Made by a program: the position numbers and the translations under genes | Assembly: GCA_014549065.1 (NCBI GenBank) | Contig: JACDOX010000009.1 | Location: 3,149,310-3,213,309, forward strand | Source of the DNA: Cardinalis cardinalis | Taxonomy: Eukaryota > Chordata > Aves > Passeriformes > Cardinalidae | Length of the DNA: 64,000 nucleotides | Reading direction: 5' to 3' | Shown: positions 1-15,000 of the stretch, piece by piece | Layout: every line of letters starts with the position of its first letter | Position numbering within the stretch: the stretch's first letter is position 1 | Notes under the pieces: generated by a model | The model's input: only the letters and a program-made list of their open reading frames with translations | Database searches by the model: none | What the model was told of the DNA's origin: nothing

Positions 1-3
1 AAG
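1..3 (+). CDS. ITGA8: ITGA8 exon end (last three bases)
   Basis: The bases AAG are followed at once by a gtatgt donor. They supply the end of a Gln codon and the first base of a Gly codon, which is completed by GT at the start of the next exon. The result is Gln-Gly-Gln-Val-Ile-Thr, matching the WQGQVITAS stretch of ITGA8. Only the phase and the homology of the next exon support this call. Confidence 0.7.
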
Positions 4-3000
4 GTATGTTCATCTGGCTGGTTAACTGCATCTAAGAAGTGAAGGAGAAAGTATTTTTGTTCTAGATTTCCACTGGTTTTTTGGTTTAATACAACCAGTC
101 TCTCATCTTATTTTCAACAAATGTCAATCAAAAAAATTGTTTAACAAGCAACTGAGCATAAAAATAAGCCATGAAAATCCAGGATGTGGGTTGTATAGGA
201 AGTTAAACAAATGCAAATAACTANTTTTATGTTGGCATTTTAGTATATTTCTAATTTAATTAATAAGTTAAATTTTTCCCTAGAAATACTGCAGGCTTAA
301 AAATTGCTAGTATTTGCAGAGCAAATGTACTATTTTAAAAAAATGTTTGTTACTGTTCATTTTCGAATGCAAGCTTTTTTAACTATCTACAGGGATTTTA
401 ATTTCATTTGTGGCATCACTGTAGGTTCCAAGATGCAGTTTCTTGTGTAGATAAACCCTGAAGGTTTTTTGGTAAAGGATTAAGAGGTTATTTTTGTTTT
501 AACCTGTTCTTACATGTCTGATGTAGCTGATTCCCAGCCTCTGGCTACCAGCTTGCCCACTGTCAGCCTCTTTGATGTGTGTTTTTGCATTTTTTTAAAA
601 GAAGATCTAATTGATTGTGATTGTAGGGAATTTATAGCTTTGAATTCTCCATTGAGAAATTCCTTTCATTGGTCTCTTACATTTGTACAGTGCATTGACT
701 TTAGTTTGAATTAGTAGATTGAAATGGGTCTGTAGGTGTTTTTGTAGTGGTTCAATGGAGATTCAGTGCCTTGTTTTAATGATCTATGTGTACTTTTGAG
801 ACTTCCAGGGTAATAATGGAGAAAGCTTGAGAGAAGTTATCTCTCATTGTGTGGTACTAGTGTCCTTTCTGCTCTGTTCAGGTGTTCTGCTAGCCCTGTT
901 TTATAGAATCTGGCCCTCTTTTAGGTCCCTTTCATTTATGAAGCTGTTTGAATCCAGGTCAGGTAATTACTGCAAGTGTTGCGGACATCATTGCAAATTA
1001 TTCCTTCAAGGATATTCTGAGGAAACTGGCACGAGAGAAGCAAACGGGAGTGGCACCACCCTCATATGATGACAATTACATGGGTAAGCTGAGTTCTCTG
1101 TGAGTTAGTAATATGTTCTAAAAGGGTGAGTCTTACAAAAGTACGAAAACAAGCCCTACATTACTATTGTCCCAGTTGTGAGAGGATCTGAACATGTTTT
1201 GCCTTAAGCACAACGGCAAATCAGTAGTTTTCTGGTTACTTAGTGAGATTACTAACATTCTTAAAATGATGCACAGCAACAGGNTTTGAAGGTTGAGTTC
1301 TTGAATGGCTTGTTAGGGTTCTTATTATNTGATCCTAAATAATTAGGTAGAAATACAAAATCTTCCCATTTATGTATTTTTTCATTGCAAGATGATGGAT
1401 TGAACTTCATGTAATTAAAGACAATTTCAATTTTTATTAGATAAATTCAAATCCAGTTCTGTGGTATTTTGTACAGTACTACACAAATANCTAATTTATT
1501 TGCAGTGATATTTAAAAGATACAATTGAAATAAGCAATAACAAAAGTCAATTTGAAGATTTTATGTAATTAATAGAAAAAAGGCTCCTTCTCTACTTATT
1601 AGTACTGATCTCCAAGAATTTTCTGCATACTGACATATCTCTGCATGTAAGGCAGGTTATTCTTCATACAGTTATAGAAGAGATTCAGTGGAATTTGAAG
1701 GTGTGTGCTTGCACTATTTCCCATAGATTTGAATATAAAGTCCCTGATACAATTCAGAAGTCTTTCTTTATTGTGACAGTAGTTACTATCTCACAGGTTT
1801 ACTAAAGCTCCAAGAGGTGCTTTACTGCATCTTTGGAAATCTGTTTTCCATATAAAGCTCAGCCAGGACACTCACACAGTTCAGTACAATAATGAAGACC
1901 TGAATTGTGTCAATTGGGAAATTAGGGAATTTCCCAATTAGGGAAAACACCATAGTACATGGAGGGGTTTTTTTCAGATGCATTACTAAGTATTATTGAT
2001 TTAGAAGCTCATTTTTGGAGAAGAGGGATCAATTTCTTATACATTCAAACCTACCATTNATTTACTCATAGTAGTTAGATAAACAATTTTCCTTTTCTCC
2101 ACACAGTTTTAGTATACTAATGTTAGAAAACTTGCATTCATCAGATCCATTGAACAGAAAAATCTGATGTTTCCTGCATATTTTTGAAAGAAATTATTTA
2201 TCAAGTTGGGTTGTTTTATTAATTTATCTTTAAACAGGATACTCAGTTGCTGCTGGGGAATTTACTGGGGATTCTGAACAAGGTAAGCACCTGTGTACTT
2301 GAATGAAAACCATATGGCCATGCACTGTAGACTAAATTCCTTGTTTTGGGTCTCTGCTCAGGAACATACCTATTATACATTTGAAATGCTGGTGAGACTT
2401 AAGCTCTCTGTATGCAGAATTCTCAGAGGCAATTCTTTCCTGAGACAGTAAAACATAACAGAATTAAAGTAACACAAAAATTTGAATTCCATAAGGGGTG
2501 GCTTTCTTGAGTGGCTGAACAGCTCTGTAGTCCAGACTCACAAAGCCAGTAGGGACATAGTACATTTCCACAAGTGANCCCAGTGCTCCAGAACTGCTGC
2601 TGCTTAACCCCTTCTGCAGTTAAAGTTGCCTGTCCTGCATTATGAAGGATTCAAAAATTAAATGCAAAACCACACAGTTTTGAGCCAACCATTATAATGT
2701 TGTAAAAGAGGTANCCCAGTAATGGAAGGCTACATCTTTGGCTGCTTTTTAATGCATACTTAGAGTTCTATAATGGATCCTGATTTTTGAATCAGTATTT
2801 CATGTGAATGACTGGCACAGAAATAGTTGCATAGTTGGCTGACTCGAGATTCATCCTGTGTCATGTTCAGGCTTCCAGTAGTACTTCCCCTTCCCCTTGA
2901 GCAAACACATTCGGTCAGAGGGGAGTGTATGATCCCAGTGAGGAACAGAGGAAGGCTAGGTCAGTACAAGCAGGTGGCTGAGGTGCTCTGTTATCTGAAC

Positions 3001-6000
3001 TTCCTGCTGCTGCTTTCTGATATGGATATCCTAATGAGGCAAGGTTTAGATCACAAGACTGCAGGCTGGGACTTTGCTTCTTCCTTCTTTTTTTTACTTA
3101 TTTTTTCTACTAGTTGTCTCAGATTTCACCATTGAGCAAAATTACTCCTAAGAGGGAGCTAGATCTAATGTTTAATGTTCTTATTCCGTGGATCCTTNCA
3201 AAGCCACTCACAAAAATTTCATTGTAATGCTTTTGGATAGACTGTGCAGAATTTGTCAAGCACTTACATGGCATCAAGTGAAATAATGGATGAGACAAAC
3301 TGTTGGTAGGCAAAAAGAAAAGAAGTATTTGTAAGGACAGTTCTGTTTAGCTTCTGTGCTCTAGTATGTGATGCCATAACTAATTCTTGTTCTATCAGTA
3401 CACAACTGTCAGGTAGCAAGCTGAATTCTACCAAGAACGTTATTATACTGTGCTATGCTAAGCAATGCTAAACAGAAAGAGATCCATGGATGGGTCAAAA
3501 GTCAGAGTGTAATGTTTTGTGCAAGTAAATGAACTGAATGAATGCTGTAGTCCTATGAAATAATGGCTTGAAGTGATTTACAAGTCTTTCAGATACAGAT
3601 CACAAATCAAAATCCTAAGGGATTTGAAATANGTATTGAGGAAGTTTTAAGTGGTGTGGGATACATCTTGAATGTACAGCTCAGATTGCAAAACCAGTTC
3701 ACTGTTGATCATTTATCCTTTCAGAGCTGGTTGCTGGAGTCCCAAGAGGAGCACAGAACTTTGGCTATGTATGTACTGGACCTTCATTTTATGCTTTTCA
3801 TAGTAAGAAGGCAATTAAGCTATTTGTAAGGTTAAATGCTACATCGAATTTTCTGTCTCTTTCATACAAAACTTTCAAATCAGGGAAAACTGCCACTGAC
3901 TTTCACCCTCAGGCTTATCTGGCTGGGTTGGAATGCCTTTACTGGTTTAGGTTTTGGATGGTAAGCTCTTAGTCCCTTCTGAAGTCTGTTTTCACTAGGC
4001 AGCCACAATTACAATTACATGCTCTGAGTCTGACTAGTATCCCTACCCACTGAGTGTTATCAGACCTAAGCTCATCCATAGGTTAGCATATTTTTGTGCA
4101 GTGCTGTGTCCACTGTGCAGAGGAGTCCAAGTTCAGATTATTCATACCCATTGTTTACTTTCAGTGCTGTAANTGTATACACTGAAATCCAGATGCAAAG
4201 AGTTATGATATGCAGTTAGAAGTGAAGGGAGAGAACAATATACATTTGTGAATACAGCTGTTAATGTGTAGGCAAAAAGTTCCACAAGTAACCTGACTGG
4301 GAAAATAGAAAACAGCCACAGACACATGCTTTAGTTTTGTGGACCCCAAATTCCTGGTGTCTCTGGGATTTGTTTGTAGAATTTTTAGGAAAAACGTATG
4401 TATATGTATTTATGTACCTGTGTATACTTCTTTATGTTTAAGGTTCATGTTTTCATGCCTGGTCACTGATTAGTTGATAGTCTATGATTTGCTGTTGTTC
4501 AGTATCCAGCAAGGAAGATAAATACTTTTCTCTATTTTTTTCATGGGGAACCTGAGGGTCATGAAATCTTTGCAATTTGTTCAAGAGCATACAGGATAGC
4601 TGTGGTGAGACAGAAAAAGAGCTGTTTTTTCTTGGACCATCTTTTAGTGTGTTAAATTCTTTTGCAGTGATGTCATGCTGTAGCATCTCCATGTGTGCCT
4701 GAAACTTTCCTTATTCTTCTGTTGCCAGGTCTCAATTATTAATTCTTCTGACTTGACCTTTATCCAGAACTTCACNGGTGAGCAGGTAATGTCAAGCAAC
4801 TATGTGATGAAGTATTGTATCTGTAGTGCACAAAGAGGATTATCAGTAAAAAAACTTTACATTTTATATCAAATATGAAAGCCTATCTGTTGTTTTTTAT
4901 TTTCAGATGGCGTCCTATTTTGGGTACACAGTTGCAGTAGCTGATGTTAACAATGATGGGTAGGTTACAAAATATATTCAGCTCCACTGAACAATAATAG
5001 AGGCAATGACTGATATTTATTAATAAATGTCGTTTTTCAGGTGCTTTATACCGTAAAATGCTTCTCTTGGCTTCTCTGCTTCTCTAATTTTAATTTTCCA
5101 CATAGACTTATGTTTGTGCAGCCACAGTGGCATGATTATTTGCCAGCCTAGTTTGGGTGAGTTTATTTTCCTGGATGTTTATTCAAAGCAGTGTGTCAGA
5201 GGAGTGTCCAGAGTCCTAGGAAAGAGATCCAGGTAAAAAAGCAGTGAATGAATTGCACCACAGGGAAGAGATAGGTGAGAGTCAGAAATTCATTCTCCCA
5301 TTCTCACATACAGGAAAATTTTCTCATCCAAAGCTTCACTTCTCAATTTTAAAAGCCTTCTAATNTCATCAGCTCTTCTCTCCTCAGTCCAGCATCTGCT
5401 GGTTGGCCATCCATGTTTATCATCCTGAAGACCACCAATTGTCTGTGCTCCATAGTTGTTACAGCAGGCATTGTGTGTGTCAGAGGGATAACGATGCTCC
5501 AATCCTGAGGTCATGATACCTGGGAGTCATTATCCCTAAGATACTTGGGGGTTTCAGGCTCTGTTGAACAAAACCCTTGTTAACTTTCAAGTCATGTAAA
5601 GTCTGATTAAATATTTTAGAAGAAGAGAACTTTAGTAAGAGAATATTTATAGTAGCTATCTAGCAAGGAGATAAAGATCCCTGAAACTCAGAGGCTTGGA
5701 AGTCTGCACAAAGATGAGGCAGGATAATATTTAGAGATGTAGTGTACTATTGCTTATTGCAAAATGCCTCAGGTGTGTCTACATCATAAGTTTTTCTTGT
5801 GATCATTTCTTATTAAGCGCTTAAACATAGTGCATGAAACAATTTTTCTGGGTTAAGTCATTGCTTCTCATCAGTGACTAGTGACCCTTTAAAGATTGAG
5901 TTTTACAAGAGGAGAGAAAGGTAACAAGGTGGTAAATGTTATTGCAGTTACAAAAAAACCGAACAACAACAGAACAAAAAAACCGAACAACAACAGAACA

Positions 6001-9000
6001 GAAGCTTCAGCAGTTTCCATGGTGGCTTCATAGAACTCTTACCAAATTTCTGAGATTAAATTTTGTCATAATATCACAGCTTTTGACAATTTTGGTTTTT
6101 CTGATATACTGAATCAGAAATTATTTAGTCCTACTGATGTATTACAAATGTGAAAGGTTGAAGGAACATTCATAGGTGCAATTGACACTCATTAGACTTT
6201 CAGGGTACTTACTTAACTTCTCACTGAACCAAACTATTTCCTGTGCAGGTTATTTCCTCTTAACCCTAGGGTTACTTGCAGGTCTCATATTTTCTGTGTA
6301 CCTCTAAAACCACAGTTTATGTCAATAATATAATCAAACTGCTGTTGAGGCCTGTGTGGTCTCCCAGTCTATATCTTAAAAGAAATCTAAAGACTCTTCC
6401 TGCGATCCAAACATCCCACAGAAAACAAAACACAAAAAGCTCTACTAGATAAACATGTCTGATTAGATATGTAGCCTGCCTTTGCTGGTTTGCACATATA
6501 ATCAATAGAAATATTTATCTGAAAGGAAGAGTAAAGGAGGGGAAAAAAAGCAAAAGGAAATTAACAGTTCAAATTCACTTAACCATTTTGTTCAGCTAAA
6601 AAGGAGGAGGTAGTGGTGCCCTCATCAGTATGAGAAACCTGATTAAGTTATTTGCTGAAAAAAAGAACACAAGATTATTAGGAATAGTGCTTTGCTGTAA
6701 TAANACTCATAATATGGCTCAAAGATTAGACTCATCTTATGAAAAAAAAAGTTCTGTAGANCTGGCCCTGCAGTTCTGTGGGTACAGCAAATTGAATCAT
6801 GCAGTTTTATCTGCACCACATCAGGACTGTAGGCAGAACAGGGAAATCGAGGATACTACTATGTTTGAACTACCCTTTAGTTGCCTGTTGCTAATACTGA
6901 GAAATCCACAATGAAACTTAATAAGTCAAGTTTGCCATCAACTTACAAGCTACATTCCTAGTAAAGAGAGAAAAAGAGAGCACTTTCAATTTAGGCTGAA
7001 TCAGTCCAATAAAAATAGTGCAATAAACTGTTTACTGGTTTTTTTTTTTTTGTTTGGCCTATATCAAAGCTTTTCATAGTTATACTTTGACCTCTTGACA
7101 TTTCCCATATTCCTGCTTTTTATTACTCTGCAGGATACAAAGGAATGGCACACAGTCTCAGCAGGTGGTCAGCTTTGTGCTTTTTAAACATTTTTTTTTT
7201 ATCANAAGGGAAGTAATTCTGGCTGGTTACTTTTCTGTGTTGGAGCAAAAATTAATATATAATTTATGTTAACTCTAGCNTCTTAGTGCAATAATGAAAC
7301 CTAATGAGCCAGTTCAAAATACCACTGCACACTGAACTGCATTTCATGGTTTAATATTACTGTCCAGGGGCTTTTGCTTTTATTTACTCATATGGCTTTT
7401 TNAAAGTAATCACATCAAACTGAATTTGACTCAGAACTCTCAATTTTGTAAATACAAACTCCTACAATTTAAAAAGCCAATTGAAATATCCTCTTTCACC
7501 AACAAAATGCATCGTACTAACCACATAGGCACTTAGAACCCAGCAAGTACACACACCCCTTGTACCCCCTTGACTGCTTGCTCTTTAAATGATTAAGTTG
7601 TAGAAGCTGGGAGGTAGAACTGAGTATAAAGTAGGGTAAGCAGCAATTGTTTGCTTATTTTACCCACTTGAAGAGGAGCCAGAAGGAAGTAAATGAGGAT
7701 CAGAGAGAGCTGGGTAGCTGACAAACCCNTCCTTTCTAGCTATAGTACACTGCTGTGACAGCACAAAAACCCCAAACTCTAATCCCAAACCTCTAGAATT
7801 GTGTAAGGGAGAGTTCCCTCTTGCAGAGGATTTGCTGAAGCAGCGTGCTTTGACCCACAGGGCTCAGCTCTGNAGGAGAAGGGGGAAAGTTTAAGAGGGT
7901 AAGGAAAGGAAGGCCTTGGTGGGGGCAATACATATGAGTTCCTGGAGGGAAGACAAACCAACTGTTGTGGGTGCTCCAGGTGGCTCTGCTGCCCATAACC
8001 AGTTGAAAAATAGATCAGTGTATTAAATGTCCTCCCTCCTTCCACCTGCCCCTCAGTACATCAGAAGATGAGCCATCTTAGCTGCCTGATTCTGATCTCT
8101 TCTCNCTGGACTGTTCATGCATTTTATACTGTCATTGTCATTTATTTTAACAAAGTTGAAATNTTACCAGAAAAATAACCCAGTACTGTGCGCTCCTACC
8201 TGGGATGCTCTGCTCCCTGTTCAATGGGCTCCAGCTCCTGTCTGCTTTCTGTATCACCTGGTGAATCTTGTGTTCTGGGTTAGGCTTCTGCTTCGAGAAT
8301 TTTAGTACACAATAGGTAGTTTCTCTTTTCACCATTTTGGGCACTCTAGATATTGCTCTATGGACCAGGGTTTTAATGGTATCTGGGTATCTATTTTACA
8401 TCAGTGTACTGANGTAAATTATCCTTATCATCTCTAAAAAAAAATCTTCCTTTAGTCTTAAAATTTCTCGTTTTAAAAATATTCAAGGGAGCCAAGCACA
8501 TCTTTTATTTCACCCNTTCTACAGCACTGAACTCTGTGGGGTCCCAATGTACTGGGAATATCTGGACTGTGAGGTACTGAAATAGTAATTGATGATAGTG
8601 CTGCTGTGTAATGCTTTTAGTACATGGTATATGTAAAATTACTTTTTTTTAAAAGAGCATTCATGATTTCTTTCTGTTGTTGCTATTGTTTCATGGCAAC
8701 CATTTCAGCTGATACTCTGTCCCAACCACAAACATCTTCCATTAGTAGAGGAAGACTTTTATTGTTTAGTGTGAAAGGAAAATCCCACCTTCGATATCAA
8801 GTCAGCATCTGCTTCCTTCCTTTTTAGTTATTTATGCCATAGGGCAAAATCTAACATAAAAAATAGGACAGCTGTACCAAACTGACCTGACATTTGGAAC
8901 TGCACTTTCCTTTATGGAAACATCCTATAAAACTTAGTAGAAAAAAAACATTCCTAGAAGTATTTTGTCACAACTTATATAATGTGTAAGTTCTACAATT

Positions 9001-12000
9001 TTTTTTCTAGATTAAATATTCTGTGCTGAATTCTATGGTGTCTGTCTTAGAATCATAGTATATATCTGTGGTAAAATAGTAGCTGAAATACTGCTGAATC
9101 ATACAGACTTTTTTTCTATCAGGATTAGGAAAAACAATACAGTCCAATTTTATGATTTNGTTTGCTAATAGATAAAGCCTCATATTGGAAATATGATGAA
9201 TTGTGGATNGAAAGTTTTCTCTGAATTTTACAAAGTTGGAAAAAAAATTTCACATTAGACTAAGAGAATATGTTTTCCAAACATTCTGTGATCAACTATT
9301 CCTAGTTATTTGCAGTAACAGACTTCCTTAATACAGATGATCAATGAATGTAATGAAAATTATTTTATTACTGGGCCTTGAGCAACCTTCAGCAACTAAT
9401 CTGATACTATCATTTCATATCTCAGAATAATCCATTAAGAATACTTCTGCTTTTTATGAGTCTGTCAATCACACTTGTTTTTATTCTTCACAGTTCATGA
9501 AAGGACCTTTTAATTCCCTCTAAATAAATGTTGGTAACATGTTTTGAAAAATGACTGTTTAGAACAACAACATGCAAAATATGCTTTGATTGGTCTGTGT
9601 TCTTTTACTGATTCTTCTTGGAGTAGCATAATGGACAGACTTTTTCCTCTAAGCNTCTTATTTTTATTATTTGATTATGTCCTTTCTCTTTAATACTCTG
9701 TACAGAAAATTATATGAGCGCTGCAACTACTTCTGTACCTAATATTGAACAGAAGTGTTTTCAGAAATAGGGCTTTGCCTTTGTCTCCCAGTTTCTATAT
9801 GAAGAAGTGATGAGGCATTCTCTATTAACTGATGCTCTATTTGTGTTTCATGTATGTTACTCAAAAATCTGTTGTAAAGGGGCAGGTTTTTCTTCTTTTG
9901 GTCACTTACTGATGTATAATTTGCAAAAACTAGATTTAATACTAAAATTTGTCTCTCATTGGCACTGTTGGTAAAACAGACCTACAGAATTTGTTCTAGT
10001 GACACAAATTCACTCTTAGATTCCCAACTTCAGATCATCAATTGCAAAGTGTAAGTTTTCAGTGTCTGTTGTGGGCATGAATTGAAGTACAAGCAATTCC
10101 ATTAAAACCAAGAAAGAAACTTTTTGGCTGTGATTGTGATCAGACACTGGAAGTAGTTGCCCAGAGAGGTTGTGGAGTCTCCATCCATGGAGATACTCAA
10201 AACTGAGCTGAGTATAGCTGTGGACAGCCTTCCCTAATTGAATATGCATTGACCAAGTGTTTGAACCAGGACTCCATAAGTGCCTTCTTACCTCAGTTAG
10301 TCTGACTGTATGATAATTATCAGCTTTTTGTTTAGCAAATGTATAAACTGTGTTATTTACACTCAGTCTCTCAGTGACACTGTTTTTTTGTTTTTTCCAG
10401 TTTAGATGATATCCTAGTTGGTGCCCCTCTTTTTATGGAACGAGAATTTGAGAGCAAGCCTAAAGAGGTTGGGCAAGTTTATCTGTACCTGCAAGAAAGT
10501 GCATTCCTCTTCCAAGATGCACAAATTCTAACAGGCACGGAAGTGTTTGGCAGATTTGGCAGTGCAATCACACACCTTGGAGATCTCAATCAAGATGGAT
10601 ATAATGGTAATTTGTATGTAGTGTATTTCTAACACTGAAATTACAAATGCCCAAGCAGCAAATATTGTGTCTGTGTTGTGCTGGAAATATTCACGTGTTT
10701 GAAATTCATGAGAATTTACACTAATGCTAATGAAATGATATTGAGACCCAAATCATGAAAAGCGACCGGTAAGAGGGCAGTCATATTGACTACAGTGTGA
10801 TTTTTTACTAAATATTAGGGGGTTTTAAAATAAAAATACCTTTTTTATATACCTATAATAGCATTTAATTACTAGGTTAAGATATTTCATTTTTTTTAAA
10901 GCAGAGTTCTTCTCTCAAATGCTTGGAAGAGTTTGATAATTCAGTGAGGCTCAGTACATGGAGCATTTTGTCAACAATNAAAGAATTGGGCAAGTACAGA
11001 AGTACTATTTTGAAGTCAGCCTTCCACTGATTCTTAAGTACTAAAAAACGGGTGCATAATGGGTTCTTTTAAATGCTTATAGCAGATGCACACAACAAAT
11101 TATTCATGTAAGTTAACTGGCAGCCTACATTCAAGCAACCAGAACAACAATTGCTTGATTACCTGAGAAAACTGGGATACCTTGAGCACCTAGAGTTAGC
11201 CTCCTAGACATGATCAGTGGCATCTTGGTTTTCCCTGCATGCATTTCCTTACTTCTTATTTCCAGGATGTTGGGGATCTTCAAAGCAGGTATCTTTGCAT
11301 CTAAAATACCAAGTAGTTTTTTTTCCTGGAAGAGCTGTTTTGCACAGTAGCCTTTAGAATAGTTGTCCCACTAAGGGAACATTAATGAACTAAGGGAAAA
11401 TTAATTACTTCCTGGGCTGTTTTTCACAATGCTCTAGCCACTAGATTCTAGGGCAGTGTCCTCATTGTGTGGCTGCTATGGGAGGGATCATTCATGTCAG
11501 GAGTCATAGAAGTGCACTGGGGTTCAGAGTGTACAAAATATGAATATCATCCTCTGTAGAAGCCATTGGATTGTGACTTCTGAGAGTACCCTCACTGAGT
11601 TATCCTGGAATCCCACCATGGAGTTCAGCACAGCTGAACCTCGTGGTGGAGAATTCCTGTTTTCTACCTGTGAGCAATAGCAGATACCCTTAGCTACTCT
11701 GGGCAGGCAGTGTTGGTCTCCCTTCTCTCCAGAATTCAGATGAGGTAGGCAGAAGACATTTCTGCTTTTCTCTCTTACTGTATAAAGACTAAGAAGACTC
11801 TAGAGCCAGAGTCCAGGTGCTCAGTTCAAGTTTAATAAAGAAGTCCAGCNTCATTTCCTAGATCAGAACCCAAAAATGAGAGCTATAGAAACATATCCTC
11901 TGTTGTTTCCTATTGTCTAGCTCAGCTAGAACAGCTGTTGGATCTCAATCTAGACAATTTTATCTCCACATCCCGTGCACAGAAACTAAGAAGAGCACTG

Positions 12001-15000
12001 TGAATTCTGCTTCTTGGATATGGCACCTCATTTTTAAGGATTGAACTGTTTAATTCCATAGTGCCTAAGAGCTCTTGTGAAATTCCTGACTCAGTACTAT
12101 TGCATCAATAAAATGATGATTTGGTATAGATGAAAACATTATATTCCACTGTTCTCTTTTGCATTCTAAAGCTTTGGGTGTTGGAGGGGGTGAAGTTTTT
12201 TGTCTATGTAGGATATGTTATCTGAAAAAAGAAAATTAGTTTTATCTAACAGCTGCTCCTTATGAACAGGTGATAGAAGAAATCAAAGAAAATTTGTACC
12301 TGTTTAAAAATATGAACGTAGAAGCAGGCATTCATTAGATCTTGGTTTATTAAAGCTAATTAACTGCTCTGAAAATATGTAGAGGAATCCAATGTGGACT
12401 GACTGTTTAGTATAATTAAATAACCTCTTCATAGGATTATTTTATAAGCTTTTGTCATGAAAGTTTGACACAGAAAAAACACTGCTAACATTTTGTATAT
12501 TTGCCTTTAAACTAGAATACATTCAGAAATACAGAATGTTGAAGTTCTTGCATTTTTGTAGCAGAAGCAATTTGAGTCTGTTTTCCTGCAGGGAGTTAAT
12601 TTTTAATTGTGTCCATTCTTTTTATCCTTTTTTTTTTCCTCTGCAGACATTGCTATTGGTGCACCATTTGCAGGAGAAGACAGAAGAGGGAAAGTGCTCA
12701 TTTACAATGGACACAGTAATGGGTTAAACCCTAACCCTTCCCAGGTTCTCAATGGAGCCTGGGCCTCTCAGTCCATGCCTTCGGGATTTGGCTTCACTCT
12801 GAGAGGAGACTCAGATGTAGACAAGAATGATTACCCAGGTAAGATTTTTGCATTAGAAAGGGAATTTCATACTTCCATTCTCTGGTAAATTCATCATGCC
12901 TAAACTGCTCCTTTTGGAAGGCAGAGGTCAGAATAAAGGATAGACATTTCTGGACAGCTCTAGTTTGCTTTCCTGAGAGTTAAAAACAGACAAAACAAAT
13001 ACTTCCTTTCCTGTCAAAAGACATGATCAGAAAGTCAAGAAAGGGCTGAAATAGTTGTATTAACATAAAACATGTGAAATTTACAATGAAAACCTTAACC
13101 CTTTTCCCCCACTTCCAAAAACGGAATGGTCTCAGCTTATTGAACTTGTAAGGTCTCCTTCATCCTGGCATTCTTTCTTAATTAAAAACATGTTGCATTG
13201 TAGAGCAAGGGATTGGTTTGGTTGTTTTCTGAGTTGTTTTTTGCTGACCAAAGAGACGCTGAGCTATATATAGTTAATGGCTTTGCATTACAAAAAAGCA
13301 GAGAGAATGCAAANTGCTTAAAGCAGCTATTTTATTTGGGCCTTTCCATCCCTTTTATGTTTTCATTTTGAGATATGGACTCTTCCTTTTTAGGTTAGCT
13401 TTGATTCTTCCTAATGAGTTTACCTGACAGGCATTCACATTTATCAAGTTTGTAACATTAATTAAGTTTTTCAGGGAAGCATTTGTTTTTTAAAGGAAAT
13501 TTTTCCTACCATCTAAGNAGTCTGAATGTAAGTGTGCTTGTATTTACTCTCTCTCTCATCTGGAAACAAATCTGTTCTGTTTCTTCTCATCACAATTCAG
13601 AAGCCTTAGTAAGGGTTTGTAGTAAAACATTGTATTTTCTTACTGTGAAAGGTTCATCCACAGTAAAATCCTAGCAGTCCATGCTTCCCTGACTTACTGT
13701 GAAATCACTCTTGTTACCCTGGGTTATTTCAAGGCTAGAGTTCTTAAAAGTTGTACTATTTCAAAAGNGAAAACTGTAATTTTTCAAAGGGACAAAACCA
13801 GGATCTTTTACCTTTCTGAGATGGATTGTAAAAACCTTGAAAGAGGTTTCTTTCCAGAAGCAGAAGGCAATTTCTGGGAAGGGGTGTTTACAATAGAAAT
13901 TGCAGTTTTACAAACAGAAAAGCTGACTGCAGAGTAATAAAGTGAGGCTATCATGAGACTAAAGTAAGAAGATCTTTAGCATCAGAGAGAAGAAAGGGCT
14001 TTTAAACACTGTTCTGACTTTTTGTTTGCATATTGTTGATGTTGCTATTAATAGTCTTTCATTGTCCATGACTAATGAGGTTCTCTTGGACAACAGAGCT
14101 CTTTATTAAAGTTTCAGCATTTAAACATTTCCTAAAGCACCCAAAAGGCCCCCAGCAAAACCAAAGGAAACAGGATATTGCATTCCTGGCATTTCTAAGA
14201 TTGGAAAGATAGAGGGAAGGGAGAGATTCTTTGACTCACATAGAGAANAGTAGAAGTCTTACTGCTGTATTANGATACTTCATGTGGAGCATCTTTTAAG
14301 CTAATTTGTGGAAATTTTNGGTGATGAGTCTTTATCTTTTTAAATGTGCACTGAGGAATTGTTGTATAATTGTGTGCTCTCTCTGTCATTGTGGCCTCCA
14401 CCATGCATCCTACTTGCAGAATTTCACATTGTGTTATCAGCTCACTGTGTGTTAGAGCATTTGGTTTTATTACAGGAATTACCTAATTAAAAAATGAAAA
14501 CAAACAAAAGAAACACCACCCGGCATTTTCTGTAACTAGCTTTTCCCCTGGATGAGCAGTCCATAGCACTGCTGAAAATATCTCAAAAAGTGAGAAGAAA
14601 AATCCCTTACTATGAGTCAACCTCTTCCCTAATTCATGTAAATTTAGAGCACCAAAACAGAGCTGTAAAAATAGTGCAAACNTGGCACAATGCTAGCACA
14701 AAAATAGAGTGCCTTCCTATGGGAAAAGGGGAAAGAAAAGGAAATAATATAGGGAAATGCAAGCCTAGGACAAACACTGTAGGCAATGAGTCAAGTAATC
14801 CTTCTCCTGTCAAAGAGCTTTCCTTCTTCACCTCCTGACGGAAATGCCTAAGGGCACCCCTTGTAAAAGGAGGAAACAAGGTACTGAAGTTGGAAGGATT
14901 AGGAAGGAAGTTTTACTTTAGAGAAGTAGGGTCTNGCTGACTACAGAAGGTCTAGTCTTTAATTCCATGCTTCCCAAACTACTGTTTGTGCCTGTGATTC

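Larger units (their letters stand above)
4960..10400. other. ITGA8 intron (5.4 kb)
   Basis: It splits the blade-5 calcium loop. It holds a 24 bp tandem duplication and, close to its 3' end, a CR1 tail fragment. The rest is unremarkable AT-rich sequence. Confidence 0.9.

Noticed and set aside
12607..12888. Open frame extending past both ends of a true exon
   Set aside because: Only the middle part (12647-12838) is coding. The flanks are intron read-through on either side of clear splice sites.
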